Shown: piece by piece, positions 17,844-25,111 of the stretch
Layout of the letters: every line of letters starts with the position of its first letter
Numbering within the stretch: the stretch's first letter is position 1
DNA from: Mycobacteriaceae bacterium
GTDB taxonomy: Bacteria; Actinomycetota; Actinomycetes; Mycobacteriales; Mycobacteriaceae
Length of the DNA: 40,587 nt
Direction: 5' to 3'
NCBI GenBank assembly: GCA_019245755.1
Contig: JAFARC010000062.1
Span: forward strand, 1-40,587
The notes under the pieces: generated by a model
Database searches by the model: none
The model's input: only the letters and a program-made list of their open reading frames with translations
Told to the model about the DNA's origin: nothing
Program-made: the position numbers and the translations under genes

Positions 17844-18021
17844 GGGGTGGGGCGTCGCCTCGATGAAGATCGTCATCTCGGGCGGGTTCAGTGCCGGCAA
17901 AACGACGTTCGTCGGCGCGGTCTCGGAAATCATGCCGCTGCGCACCCACGCGCTGCTCACCAACGCGTCTGCGGGGATGGACACAGTGGAAATGAACTTC
18001 GGCCGCATTACCCTCGAATAA
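17824..18021 (+). pseudogene. Truncated conservon Ras-like GTPase (CvnD-type)
   Basis: The frame from GTG at 17824 encodes 65 residues: MKIVISGGFSAGKTTFVGAV with the P-loop (G1), then SEIMPLRTHALLTNASAGMD joined directly to TVEMNFGRITLE and a TAA. In the family (for example Rv3362c) a roughly ten-residue Thr/Lys-rich segment of switch I lies between those two parts, and about 120 more residues follow, including the G3 DxxG and G4 NKxD motifs. Both are missing here. The gene therefore looks internally deleted and truncated, and cannot be an active GTPase. It overlaps the DUF742 fusion by 20 bp, the usual arrangement in conservons, which confirms the origin. Confidence 0.75.
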
Positions 18022-18375
18022 GGACCGGGTGGTGCGGTGACTGTCAACGCTCGGCCTCGGCCGACGCGCAGCGGCGTAGCCTTGACGGCCGCCGCACCAC
18101 CATTGCGCCCAAGCTCAGGCCCGGCGACGGGACACGGCACATTGAGACCTCTAGGTTATGGGCCAGCTGCCGGAAGTTTCGTACGGCTCAGAAGCGATGC
18201 TCCGTTCGCTCGGTTTCATCGCGTAGTGCCCAATCGCATCCCGTCTCGCGGCGTTTCGTTCCCAAATGTGTTCCCAAATCGCTCCGCGCAACAGCTTACG
18301 AGACGCTCTTGACCAGCTCTTGCGGCGTTCGTAGCCGGCAGCGACCAGTCGGAACAGTCGCGGTAACCGGCGGGC
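18022..18375. other. Noncoding stretch with paired 10-bp repeats
   Basis: No gene is supported between the truncated GTPase and the integrase remnant. The noteworthy structure is GTTCCCAAAT at 18258-18267 repeated at 18270-18279. Confidence 0.45.
18258..18279. repeat. Paired direct repeat GTTCCCAAAT
   Basis: Two identical 10-bp units at 18258-18267 and 18270-18279, 12 bp apart start to start, about one helical turn. They lie 100 bp before an integrase remnant and 380 bp from an att copy. Spacing of this kind is typical of arm-type integrase sites, but chance or another DNA-binding protein is possible. Confidence 0.4.
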
Positions 18376-18612
18376 GTGGCAGCCAGGCAATGGCTGCCCG
18401 ACGGCCGACCGAGCTGGTCGACGGCATGGGCGACGCGGAACTGCTTGTGGGGTGTCGACACCGACCGTGACCTGTGCTTGGGCCGCATCGGCGCCGATCA
18501 CCTCGGCCACAGCCACGTCAGGATGACGCAGGACCGCTACATGACCCGCGGGCGTTCCACACCCAAGTTGCCGACCTGATGGACCGCACTGTCCGCGTAA
18601 GCGATGAATAAA
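18376..18612 (+). pseudogene. Frameshifted C-terminus of a tyrosine integrase
   Basis: On the plus strand the translation GADHLGHSHVRMTQDRYMTRGR (bases about 18495-18560) matches the conserved C-terminal catalytic box of tyrosine recombinases: LGH with the second catalytic His, then the nucleophile in QDRYM. Just after TRGR the reading frame shifts; a different frame then reads FHTQVADLMDRTVRVSDE and a TAA at 18610-18612, the normal ending of many actinobacterial integrases (HTQVADLLDR). The upstream catalytic residues are absent, so only the end of the gene survives. It ends 43 bp before the 18.66 kb att copy and differs in sequence from the integrase at 22.1-23.5 kb, so it belonged to another element. 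Confidence 0.75.
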
Positions 18613-18655
18613 CGATGAGTCACACCGCTTGCGATGAAAAAATCGCTCTGACGTA

Positions 18656-18698
18656 GGGCGGGCGGGACTCGAACCCGCGACCAACGGATTATGAGTCC
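18656..18698 (-). repeat. attL-like 43-bp duplicate of the tRNA 3' half
   Basis: The 43 bases are identical to 23879-23921 inside the CAU tRNA gene, spanning the acceptor 3' strand, T-arm, variable loop and anticodon up to CTCATAATCC on the minus strand. Identity stops in the anticodon stem, where the sequence becomes TTTTTCG. The 5' half of a tRNA is absent, so it is not a gene. It marks the far end of the 5.2 kb insertion whose other end is the intact tRNA. Confidence 0.92.
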
Positions 18699-18859
18699 TT
18701 TTTCGACGCCCCGACGACCAGCGGAAATAGGTTAGCTATACACAGCGAATCGCCTGCAAGGCAGCATTTTCGAGCGTTGCCAGTACGGTCGCGGCACGCC
18801 TGCGGTACGGCTACAAGTCGCCCCCGATCGCCGGTATTTCGCCGGTACGGCGGCGTTAG

Positions 18860-19783
18860 CTACTGGGTGAAGAATCGACTCATCGCCGCCAACTGACATT
18901 CGGTGAATTGCCGCACCGCACGGGATGGTGCCCCGACAACGTCGAACCCGTGAAAGCCGCCAGGAACGATTACAAGTTGCGTCCGCACACCCGCCGCGCG
19001 GAGTCGATGCGCGTAGTCGACGCTTTCTTCGTAGAACAGATCGGCCGCGCCGACGCCGATCCAAGCAGGCGGCAAACCCGACAGGTCGGCTCGCCGCGCT
19101 GCCGCTGCATAATCGGTTACGCCATCAGCCCCTGGCTCACAGCCGAGGTAAGAGCGCCATCCGAAGTCATTGTCCTCTGGGGTCCACCCTCTCGCACCAA
19201 CCGCATTTGTCCGGTGAACGGTTCGATCATCAAGCATCGGGTAGATGAGGAGCTGGCCAGCTAAGTCGACCAGTCCCGCGTCTGTGCATCGCAGGGCTAA
19301 CGCGGCTACCAAACCCGCACCGGCTGACTTGCCGGCCAAGACAATCCGCCGATGGTCGATATCGTCACGAGCTAACAACCACTGCAGAGCGGCATAGCAG
19401 TCATCGAGAGCAGCCGGATACGGGTGCTCGGGCGCCAACCTATAGTCGACGCTAACTGCCACGATGCCTGAGCGCTGAGCCATTCTTCCTACGGCCCGGT
19501 CGTTTACCGCTGCCGACCCCCAGACGTACCCTCCGCCGTGAATCCACAACACCGCGGGCGGTTTGTCACCAACCCCTTCTGGCCGGAGAACTCGCACACT
19601 TGATGTAGCCGAAATCGCGACTACTTCCAAATCGCGAAGCGCTGTGACTCTGCCTGTAAGCGCCATACCGGCCCGCATGGCAGGCAAGTGCCGCGCGAAA
19701 AGGCCCCGGCGATATGGCAGGAACCGTGAAGCGACCCGCACCCAAGGGCCGACAGCAGACAGTGAAACAACGCCATCGTCCAT
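18860..19783 (-). CDS. HSL-family alpha/beta hydrolase (esterase/lipase)
   Basis: The product is 307 residues, the normal length for hormone-sensitive-lipase (Lip) enzymes of mycobacteria. The oxyanion-hole motif is HGGGYVWG (residues 82-89). The nucleophile elbow is GKSAGAG with Ser153, where most relatives have GDSAGG. The acid is Asp248 in GAADLFYEES and the base is His278 in GGFHGFDVV. YRLAPEHPYPAALDD is the typical family block. The catalytic triad is complete, so it should hydrolyse short or medium acyl esters in the cytoplasm or at the membrane; there is no signal peptide. The Lys in place of Asp next to the nucleophile is unusual and might alter substrate choice. It lies inside the island, on the same strand as, but 187 bp away from, the membrane pair. 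Confidence 0.9.
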   Translation of the reverse strand: MDDGVVSLSAVGPWVRVASRFLPYRRGLFARHLPAMRAGMALTGRVTALRDLEVVAISATSSVRVLRPEGVGDKPPAVLWIHGGGYVWGSAAVNDRAVGRMAQRSGIVAVSVDYRLAPEHPYPAALDDCYAALQWLLARDDIDHRRIVLAGKSAGAGLVAALALRCTDAGLVDLAGQLLIYPMLDDRTVHRTNAVGARGWTPEDNDFGWRSYLGCEPGADGVTDYAAAARRADLSGLPPAWIGVGAADLFYEESVDYAHRLRAAGVRTQLVIVPGGFHGFDVVGAPSRAVRQFTECQLAAMSRFFTQ

Positions 19784-19970
19784 GTGCGTCCCTCCGAGGC
19801 CGCGCCGCGATTCCCGACCCCATAATCAGCCTTCGCCGCACTTTAAAGGGTCAGCTCGTCTGACGGACCGGTAGAACAATCGCCGCGCCGTTGCGGGCCT
19901 CGCTCGGTCCGTGGGCTCGATACCACTCATCGGTCTTGAAGCCGCCCGGGGAGCTCGCCCTGATCCGACC

Positions 19971-20687
19971 TCAGAACCGGCTCCAGCGCCGCTTGTCGAT
20001 TGCGTAGAGCCAGGGCAACGTCAGGAACGGTGTCATGTAGAAGATGTCAAACACCCACCAGCCGGTCACGCCGAAAACACTGGACCCGAACCGGTCGGGG
20101 AAGTTCACTACCATGTTCACGGCGTAGCCGAGCCAGCACATGATGTAGGCCCAGCTGGTGATGATCATCCATCGGTATCCCCACCGCTTGAGCTTGATGA
20201 AGCCGTACGCCGCGACCATCCGGGCCGGGAAAAGGCCGAGGATGCAGAAGAATTCCCAGCTCTTTTCGCCGGCAGCGGCGGCGCCGCCCGCCCAGAGGCT
20301 GTTGTAGTCGAGGTAATAGGCTCCATCAGCCAGCCGGCCCCAACCGGTGAGCCCCCACTGCACGATGCGGGTGTCATGAGCCCACAGGTCCAGTGACCAC
20401 CCCAGGAAGTTGGCGGCGGCGTCGGTCATGGCGAAAATTCCGAACAGCGTGACTGCGGCCGGACGGACAAACTCCCCAGACGCCTTCGCGCGGGCGGTCT
20501 TGAGGAATCCGATGGCGATCACGACCAGCCCGATCAGGCTGAAAATTAGGGTTCCGGCCAGAACCGCGCCGGTCATCAGCCAGCGATCGGCGGCCCTGAC
20601 CACCGGCCCGTCGGTTGCCGGAACGGCACGGTAAGTGGTCTGCTCGGTCTGCATCTGGGTTGTGGTGGTCTGGTCGATAGCGCTCAT
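19971..20687 (-). CDS. Polytopic membrane protein, unknown (pair member 2)
   Basis: The product is 238 residues. The ATG at 20687 overlaps the stop of the upstream gene as ATGA; another ATG three codons upstream (20696) is possible. After a Thr/Gln-rich N-terminus (TTTTQMQTEQTT) come about six hydrophobic helices: WLMTGAVLAGTLIFSLIGLVVIAIGF, VTLFGIFAMTDAAANFLGW, then a Trp/Tyr-rich loop, EFFCILGLFPARMVAAYGF, MIITSWAYIMCWLGYAVNMVV and DIFYMTPFLTLPWLYAI. The C-terminus is DKRRWSRF. Many aromatic and several acidic residues lie at the helix ends. I do not recognise a family. The coupling to its neighbour suggests a two-subunit membrane complex. Confidence 0.8.
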   Translation of the reverse strand: MSAIDQTTTTQMQTEQTTYRAVPATDGPVVRAADRWLMTGAVLAGTLIFSLIGLVVIAIGFLKTARAKASGEFVRPAAVTLFGIFAMTDAAANFLGWSLDLWAHDTRIVQWGLTGWGRLADGAYYLDYNSLWAGGAAAAGEKSWEFFCILGLFPARMVAAYGFIKLKRWGYRWMIITSWAYIMCWLGYAVNMVVNFPDRFGSSVFGVTGWWVFDIFYMTPFLTLPWLYAIDKRRWSRF

Positions 20688-21268
20688 AGCACCCATCCGT
20701 AACGAAGGGCGACCACCGGCAGCACCGCCGAGGCACCGACCACGATGCCGACCAGGCAGCCAACGGCAACCACCATCAAGAATTTGGTCAAGGTCGGCAC
20801 CTGCACGACGTACCACGACGCACCGTCTTTCAGGTCGACGTCACGTTCGTCGGGCGCGACCGGATCGTCCACACTCGGGTTGTCCATCCGGCTGGCCGCG
20901 AAATACCAGACGGACAAAATGATCAGGTCGACAACGACAGCACCGGCGAGTAATCCCAGGTCGCCCCAAAAGCCGGTGCCTCCCAGCGGCGGTAGGCGCG
21001 CCGGGAGCTCTTTGCCGTCGCCGAATCCAGTCCCGTAGCCATACACTGCCGCGGCGATATAGCAGGCCGAGATGACGACCACGAAGAACGCGACACAGAC
21101 CCCGGCGAGGACATATATGCCACGCTTGCGCTGGCGATAGGCGCGGTCATAGGCCGCGCGGGTCGGCGCCGGTGGCCCTTCATCCCGACCCTGCGAGATT
21201 GGGGTGTGTTGGGTGACCTCCCGCTTCGCACCGGCCGAAGCGGAAGTCCCTGTTTGGCTGACCTGCAT
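20684..21268 (-). CDS. Two-helix membrane protein, unknown (pair member 1)
   Basis: The product is 194 residues from the ATG at 21268, chosen because GGAGGG lies eight bases upstream; an in-frame ATG at 21304 lacks one. The first 50 residues are hydrophilic (ISQGRDEGPPAPTRAAYDRAYRQRKR style). Hydrophobic segments follow: GIYVLAGVCVAFFVVVISACYIAAAVYGYG, then a Gly/Pro loop, GDLGLLAGAVVVDLIILSVWYFA, a strongly acidic loop (DNPSVDDPVAPDERDVDLKD), and FLMVVAVGCLVGIVVGASAVLPVV at the end. That gives about three or four helices. No family is recognised. It is the first gene of a two-gene operon, and a 16-bp palindrome at 21337-21352 lies about 70 bp upstream of its start. Confidence 0.8.
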   Translation of the reverse strand: MQVSQTGTSASAGAKREVTQHTPISQGRDEGPPAPTRAAYDRAYRQRKRGIYVLAGVCVAFFVVVISACYIAAAVYGYGTGFGDGKELPARLPPLGGTGFWGDLGLLAGAVVVDLIILSVWYFAASRMDNPSVDDPVAPDERDVDLKDGASWYVVQVPTLTKFLMVVAVGCLVGIVVGASAVLPVVALRYGWVL

Positions 21269-21336
21269 CGTCGTCCCTCCACGCAGCAGACTCCAGAACC
21301 GCATACCCTCTAACCGCGCATTCTATCACGTATCCA

Positions 21337-21352
21337 AACCATATATTTGGTT
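21337..21352. promoter_or_regulatory. 16-bp palindrome, candidate operator
   Basis: AACCA (21337-21341) and TGGTT (21348-21352) are perfect inverted arms around the six-base spacer TATATT. The site sits in the intergenic region between the divergent membrane pair (start 21268) and the MDMPI-family gene (start 21457), about 70 and 105 bp from the two starts. Length and symmetry fit a TetR- or MarR-type dimer site; no regulator gene is adjacent. Confidence 0.45.
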
Positions 21353-21456
21353 ACTCTTGACGCTTGGTGACGGGCCCAGGTTCCTCGTCATCCCCTGAGA
21401 TGCTGCGTCGACCATGCTGGCAGGCGCTTGCCGTCACGCTTTAGTGGACCAAATTT

Positions 21457-22125
21457 ATGCTCCGCTGTAAGTCCCGCTCTGTGGGACTCGATCGTGAACT
21501 CTTGTTCGCCGCCGTCGCACACGAGCGCCGTCGGATCGCTACCTTGATCGACGGGCTGGATAATGCGCAGCTATCCACCCCCAGCTTGTGCAGTGGTTGG
21601 GACGTCAAGACGGTAGCTGCCCATGTTGTTAGCGTCTTCGCCGACAGCTTCTGGGTGTTTATGGGAACGGCCCTGCGCTACCGCAGTATGGCGCATGCAA
21701 TCGATGAGCTAGCGCGAAGACGCGCAAGACTACCGACCGCTGAAATCGTTGCCACACTTCGCACGCGTGCAGATTATCGGTTGAGTCCGCCACTATTTGG
21801 ACCGCTCGACCCCTTAGCCGACATCCTGGTCCACCACGGCGACATCCGAATCCCCCTCAGCTTGGCATTCGAGCCGGAACCGGAGTTGGCGGCGTTGGCG
21901 TTGGATTTCTTGACCGGTCCATGGCCGTTCGGCTTCGTGCCCTTAGGTCTGCTACGCGGTCTCTCGTTACAAGCCGAAGACGTCGGCCGCTCCTGGGGAA
22001 AGGGAATTGAGATTCGCGGTCCCGCGGCTGCTCTGATGATGACAGTTACCGGCCGCACCGCGCTGATTCACATGCTTCAAGGGGATGGCGTGCCTATACT
22101 TCGCCGTCGCCTGCTCACCACCTAG
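21457..22125 (+). CDS. MDMPI-family mycothiol-dependent enzyme
   Basis: The product is 222 residues and shows the maleylpyruvate isomerase/DinB-like fold family of actinobacteria that use mycothiol as cofactor. The family block is LDNAQLSTPSLCSGWDVKTVAAHVVSVF, giving the first metal ligand His56. The second is ILVHHGDIRIPL with His126/His127 and Asp129, the usual three-ligand Zn site. The C-terminal half matches the looser sterol-carrier-like part (VGRSWGKGIEIRGPAAALMMTVTGR). The real substrate is unknown; most family members are not maleylpyruvate isomerases but may detoxify electrophiles. An alternative GTG start at 21481 would remove eight residues. It is divergent from the membrane pair, convergent with the integrase (gap 1 bp), and part of the island cargo. 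Confidence 0.85.
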   Translation: MLRCKSRSVGLDRELLFAAVAHERRRIATLIDGLDNAQLSTPSLCSGWDVKTVAAHVVSVFADSFWVFMGTALRYRSMAHAIDELARRRARLPTAEIVATLRTRADYRLSPPLFGPLDPLADILVHHGDIRIPLSLAFEPEPELAALALDFLTGPWPFGFVPLGLLRGLSLQAEDVGRSWGKGIEIRGPAAALMMTVTGRTALIHMLQGDGVPILRRRLLTT

Positions 22126-22126
22126 C

Positions 22127-23458
22127 TCAACCGAATAGCGGCACCACGTTGCTCGCGGCCCCGGCAGGCTTCGCCGGGGCGGTCGGCTCCGGCAAGGCGT
22201 TCGGCACACCGCCATCCGCTTGGGGGATATAGCCGCCGTACACGTCCAGCGTCAGCGAGTACGTGGCGTGCCCTAGCCACTGGCTAACCTGCATGAAGTG
22301 GACGCCCGCCGAAAGCTGTAGCACCGCGAAAGTATGCCTAAGGTCATGCAGGCGCACGCCTTCGACTGCCGGCGTGTCGGCGGTGGCGGCCCTGCTCGCG
22401 GGTAGGCCGACCGCCTCAAGCGCGGGCTTTAGCAGGTTCTTGTAGTACGCGCCCATATCGCACGGCTCCGTAAAGTCCAGAGACGCAACAGCCCTACAAC
22501 CACGTCGCCGCGCTGCACCTAGCGCCCGGTTAGGCCACAGCGGCGCACGGGTTTCCGCTGACCTCGGGTGCATGTTAGCCAGGTAATCCACAAGTCTCGT
22601 GGCTAGCCAGGGCGGTAGCGGCACATCGCGGCGGCTCCGCACGCTCTTGAGCGTGTCGGCGGTCCACTCCCCTGCGCGGCGCTTCTTCGCACGGCGCACA
22701 TGGACGGTGCAGCTCGGCCTCGGCGCGAACACGAGGTCACCGACCTCCAAACCGGCCATTTCCTCCGCGCGGAGGCCCGTGTACGCGGCGAAGTAGGTCA
22801 TCAGCTCATACACCGGGTACCGCTCGCCAATGCTATTCGCCACGGCAGCAACCTGTTCGGCGGTTAGCGGGTGGTGGCGACGGTTGCGGCGCTCGGCGCT
22901 GTTGGCCGAGAAGTCCACGCCGTCAACAGGGTTAGCCGTGATCGCCTAATGGCGCAGGGCGTACACGAACACGTTACGAAGCACCGACCAATGGTGCTTC
23001 AGCGTGGCCGGGGTCAACCCGCGTCCCACGAGCGCGGCGAGGAACTGCTCACAGTCGCGCGGTGTAATCGCCGCTATCGCACGTCCGCCGAACTCCGGCA
23101 GCACGTACACCGCCAAGCGCGCCGCGTAGCCGTCTACCGTGGCGGCCTTCACACGGCCCGACGCGACTTTGACGCGTTGCGCGTCTAGCCAGGCCCGCGC
23201 GCAGTATCCGAATGGCTGCTCACCCGCCTTCCGCTGCTCGGCCAGGGCGCTGGTGCCGGTCGTGTGCCGCGCCGCGTTCAACTCATCGCGGCGCGCCTCG
23301 GCTGCCTCGCGGGTGGGATAGTTCTCCTGCCGTGCACGTGTTTTTGTGGTGGGCAGCCCGAACTTGTCGCGCACCGGCTCCCTCCACACCACCCGGTAAA
23401 CCCGTACCGGCTTACCCTTGCGCCGCTCGGTGGTCTCGTAAGTGCGTATATGTGCCAT
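22127..23458 (-). pseudogene. Tyrosine integrase interrupted by an amber codon
   Basis: Read through its single in-frame stop the gene encodes about 443 codons starting MAHIRTYETTERR at 23458 (ribosome site GGAAG upstream). The N-terminal part has an arm-binding-like region (KTRARQENYPTREAAEARR) and the SAM-like core-binding domain (TVDGYAARLAVYVLPEFGG). The catalytic domain shows Arg230 (TGLRAEEM), Lys271, His371 and Arg374 in HDLRHTF, His397 in GHATYS and Tyr407 in YGGYI, so all active-site residues survive. Codon 171 (22948-22946) is TAG, between VFVYALRH and AITANPVDGVDF. The frame is unchanged on both sides, so it is a nonsense change rather than a frameshift. M. tuberculosis Rv2309c is, as I recall, an integrase fragment at the same locus. 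It is adjacent to its tRNA target, as expected. Confidence 0.88.
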
Positions 23459-23876
23459 TAGCTTGCTTCCATTCCTGTTGCGGCCGTGGCGCTTGGCTAC
23501 GGCTGCCGTCGAGGCCCCAGGAGGTGCCTGAAACGCAGGCCGAATCGCTGCCGGTACACCAAATTCCGTGGCTTCCTCGAAGCTTGCGGAGTGAAACCAG
23601 TGTCCACGGCTGCGCACGGTACGCCGATCCGCCGACAAAGTGGCTGAGGATGGCCTTCAGCGCCAGCACGGGCCATTCTGGGCGCTCGCGGCCGTACCGG
23701 CCCGCCGGTACTTATCGAACGGCACGTTCGAGGTCAGGGCGGTTTGCTGGCGCGAGTGCCCAGCGGTCAGCACGGGTAGCAGTGCTGCCAAAGTGCTGCC
23801 AGAACTGCCGCTATCTAGCCAAGCTAGCAATAGCCAGCAAACTTCAATCGCGCTTTTTAGCTGGGCTTTTACGTTG
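23459..23876. other. Gap between integrase start and tRNA
   Basis: About 420 bp contain no convincing gene; no excisionase-like frame is visible. The stretch holds a pair of 10-bp direct repeats (23781-23801) and further TAGCCA/CTAGC motifs at 23815-23840. It corresponds to the arm side of the element next to its tRNA. Confidence 0.5.
23781..23801. repeat. Paired direct repeat AGTGCTGCCA, candidate arm sites
   Basis: AGTGCTGCCA occurs at 23781-23790 and 23792-23801, 11 bp apart start to start. The pair lies about 80-100 bp from the recombination core and on the integrase side, where arm-type sites of lambda-like integrases are found. This is inference from position and spacing. Confidence 0.45.
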
Positions 23877-23950
23877 TGGGGCGGGCGGGACTCGAACCCG
23901 CGACCAACGGATTATGAGTCCGCGGCTCTAACCAACTGAGCTACCGCCCC
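23877..23950 (-). tRNA. tRNA with anticodon CAU (Met or Ile2)
   Basis: On the minus strand the gene starts GGGGCGGTAGCTC at 23950 and ends with CCGCCCC plus discriminator A at 23877; no CCA is encoded. The seven-base acceptor stem (GGGGCGG/CCGCCCC) pairs perfectly, the T-stem is GCGGG/CCCGC with loop TTCGAGT, and the anticodon loop is CTCATAA, anticodon CAU. A CAU tRNA can be elongator Met, initiator or lysidine-modified Ile2. It does not look like an initiator (first pair G-C matched); Met or Ile2 cannot be told apart here. Its 3' half is the recombination core of the adjacent element, which regenerates the gene. Confidence 0.95.
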
Positions 23951-23969
23951 TGGGTCCGCACCATCGTAG

Positions 23970-25010
23970 TCAGGTGTACTCCAACTGGCCGTCCGGCAGT
24001 ACTCGATAGATCTCCGTACCGTGCTCGACCCGAGGCGTGTCGGCGGCAAACGCGACAGCGATCTTGTTGCTCGCGTTGCGCATCACGTCCAGCGTCAGCT
24101 CCACCGCCTGAGCATCAGAGAAGTGCTTCCGTACACCCGCCGCGACGTCGCTAGATATCGCAGCCGGTGACCAGATGAGCGCATCCACGTATCGCAGTGC
24201 CGCCTTGTGCCGCTCGGCCAGCAGCGCGGATTCCTCGTAGCGTTCGATGTCGCCGTACAGGTTCTCCGAGCCGCCTGCGTCAAGCGCCGCACCCTCGCGC
24301 AGCGACTTGCACAACCGGCACTGATGCTGTCCCGCCCCGCGCAGCCGCGCCAGCTCCGCTGTCAGTGGGTCAAGCGCATCCAGCCTGGCCACGGCGGGCA
24401 AGAAGTCGTTGAACACGGCAGCCGCCGGATCGCTGTCGTGATCCCACGCGATGTCGCGCGCGATATCACTTCCGCCGTCACACCCAACCGCCGTGTCCAG
24501 CCCATCCCCTGAGCCGACCGACAGGCCACCTGCCGCGTCGCCAAGCCCGTCACTCACGCTGCCCCAACCGAACCGCCCAAAAATCCCGAGCGCCTCAAAC
24601 CCGGCGCGCACCCGAGGCACGAAGTCCGCCACATACATCAGTACGACCGCCCGAAACGCCTTCTCCCCAAGCCCGGTCAGCAACCGCCTTCGCAGCCCCT
24701 CGTCGATACCAGTCACGTCAACGGCAAACTGCTCAGCGAAGTCGACCACCGCAGCCTCCGCCTCCGATTCCGCCGACAACCCCGGAACCGACAACCCCGG
24801 AACCGACAACCCCGTTCCCGGCGCCCCCGATCGCGACGCGACAGCCGAGCCATCGCCACCCGAGACCGCGACCACGGACATTTCACACGGCAGTGCTGGC
24901 AACCCCACCGCCCGCGCACACGTCACCCGCACCAGCGCATTCACCCGCATATCCGCCGGCGGCGACAACGCCACCAGCCGCGACAACGCCAAGCCAGCGT
25001 CAAACCCCAC
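23970..25010 (-). CDS. AhpD-like/carboxymuconolactone decarboxylase protein
   Basis: The product is 346 residues from a GTG at 25010. The C-terminal half is AhpD-like: [21 protein letters not shown] with Cys231 and Cys234 as the CxxC redox pair, then [24 protein letters not shown] and [28 protein letters not shown], which is the typical helical core. The N-terminal half resembles a second, degenerate domain ([36 protein letters not shown]). A low-complexity insert with [15 protein letters not shown] (about residues 68-80) and another Gly/Ser/Asp-rich one (about 150-190) separate the parts; the first is encoded by 15-bp tandem repeats. It follows pmbA on the same strand after 82 bp. Its M. tuberculosis counterpart appears to be Rv2313c. 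The role is unknown; a disulphide reductase or peroxidase partner function is plausible. Confidence 0.8.
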   Translation of the reverse strand: MGFDAGLALSRLVALSPPADMRVNALVRVTCARAVGLPALPCEMSVVAVSGGDGSAVASRSGAPGTGLSVPGLSVPGLSAESEAEAAVVDFAEQFAVDVTGIDEGLRRRLLTGLGEKAFRAVVLMYVADFVPRVRAGFEALGIFGRFGWGSVSDGLGDAAGGLSVGSGDGLDTAVGCDGGSDIARDIAWDHDSDPAAAVFNDFLPAVARLDALDPLTAELARLRGAGQHQCRLCKSLREGAALDAGGSENLYGDIERYEESALLAERHKAALRYVDALIWSPAAISSDVAAGVRKHFSDAQAVELTLDVMRNASNKIAVAFAADTPRVEHGTEIYRVLPDGQLEYT

Positions 25011-25019
25011 GACGAAACG

Positions 25020-25111
25020 CTACTGCGCCTGACTCACCAACCGCCACAACCGACGCACCCCAACCGCGCCCGATCAGACCGCGCCAGACGTCCTACTGCG
25101 CCTGACTCACC
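25020..25111. repeat. 19-bp direct repeat spanning the pmbA stop codon
   Basis: CTACTGCGCCTGACTCACC is present at 25020-25038 and again at 25093-25111. The right copy is the end of pmbA (...VSQAQ-stop); the left copy lies in the gap before the AhpD-like gene and reads the same five residues and stop on the minus strand. The 54 bp between the copies are not duplicated. Confidence 0.8.

Larger units (their letters stand above)
18656..23921. mobile_element. 5.2-kb integrated element at the CAU tRNA
   Basis: The element is bounded by a perfect 43-bp direct repeat, the right copy being part of the intact tRNA gene. It contains an integrase gene next to the tRNA (22127-23458, broken by an amber codon), two 10-bp repeats between integrase and core, and four cargo genes: an HSL-type hydrolase, two membrane proteins and an MDMPI-family enzyme. 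No replication, capsid or conjugation gene is visible, so it is a small genomic island or a reduced remnant of an integrative plasmid or prophage. With the integrase interrupted it is probably fixed unless the codon is suppressed or another integrase acts. Confidence 0.8.

Noticed and set aside
18656..18698. A second functional CAU tRNA
   Set aside because: Only the 3' half is present; sequence diverges in the anticodon stem and no D-arm or 5' acceptor strand follows.
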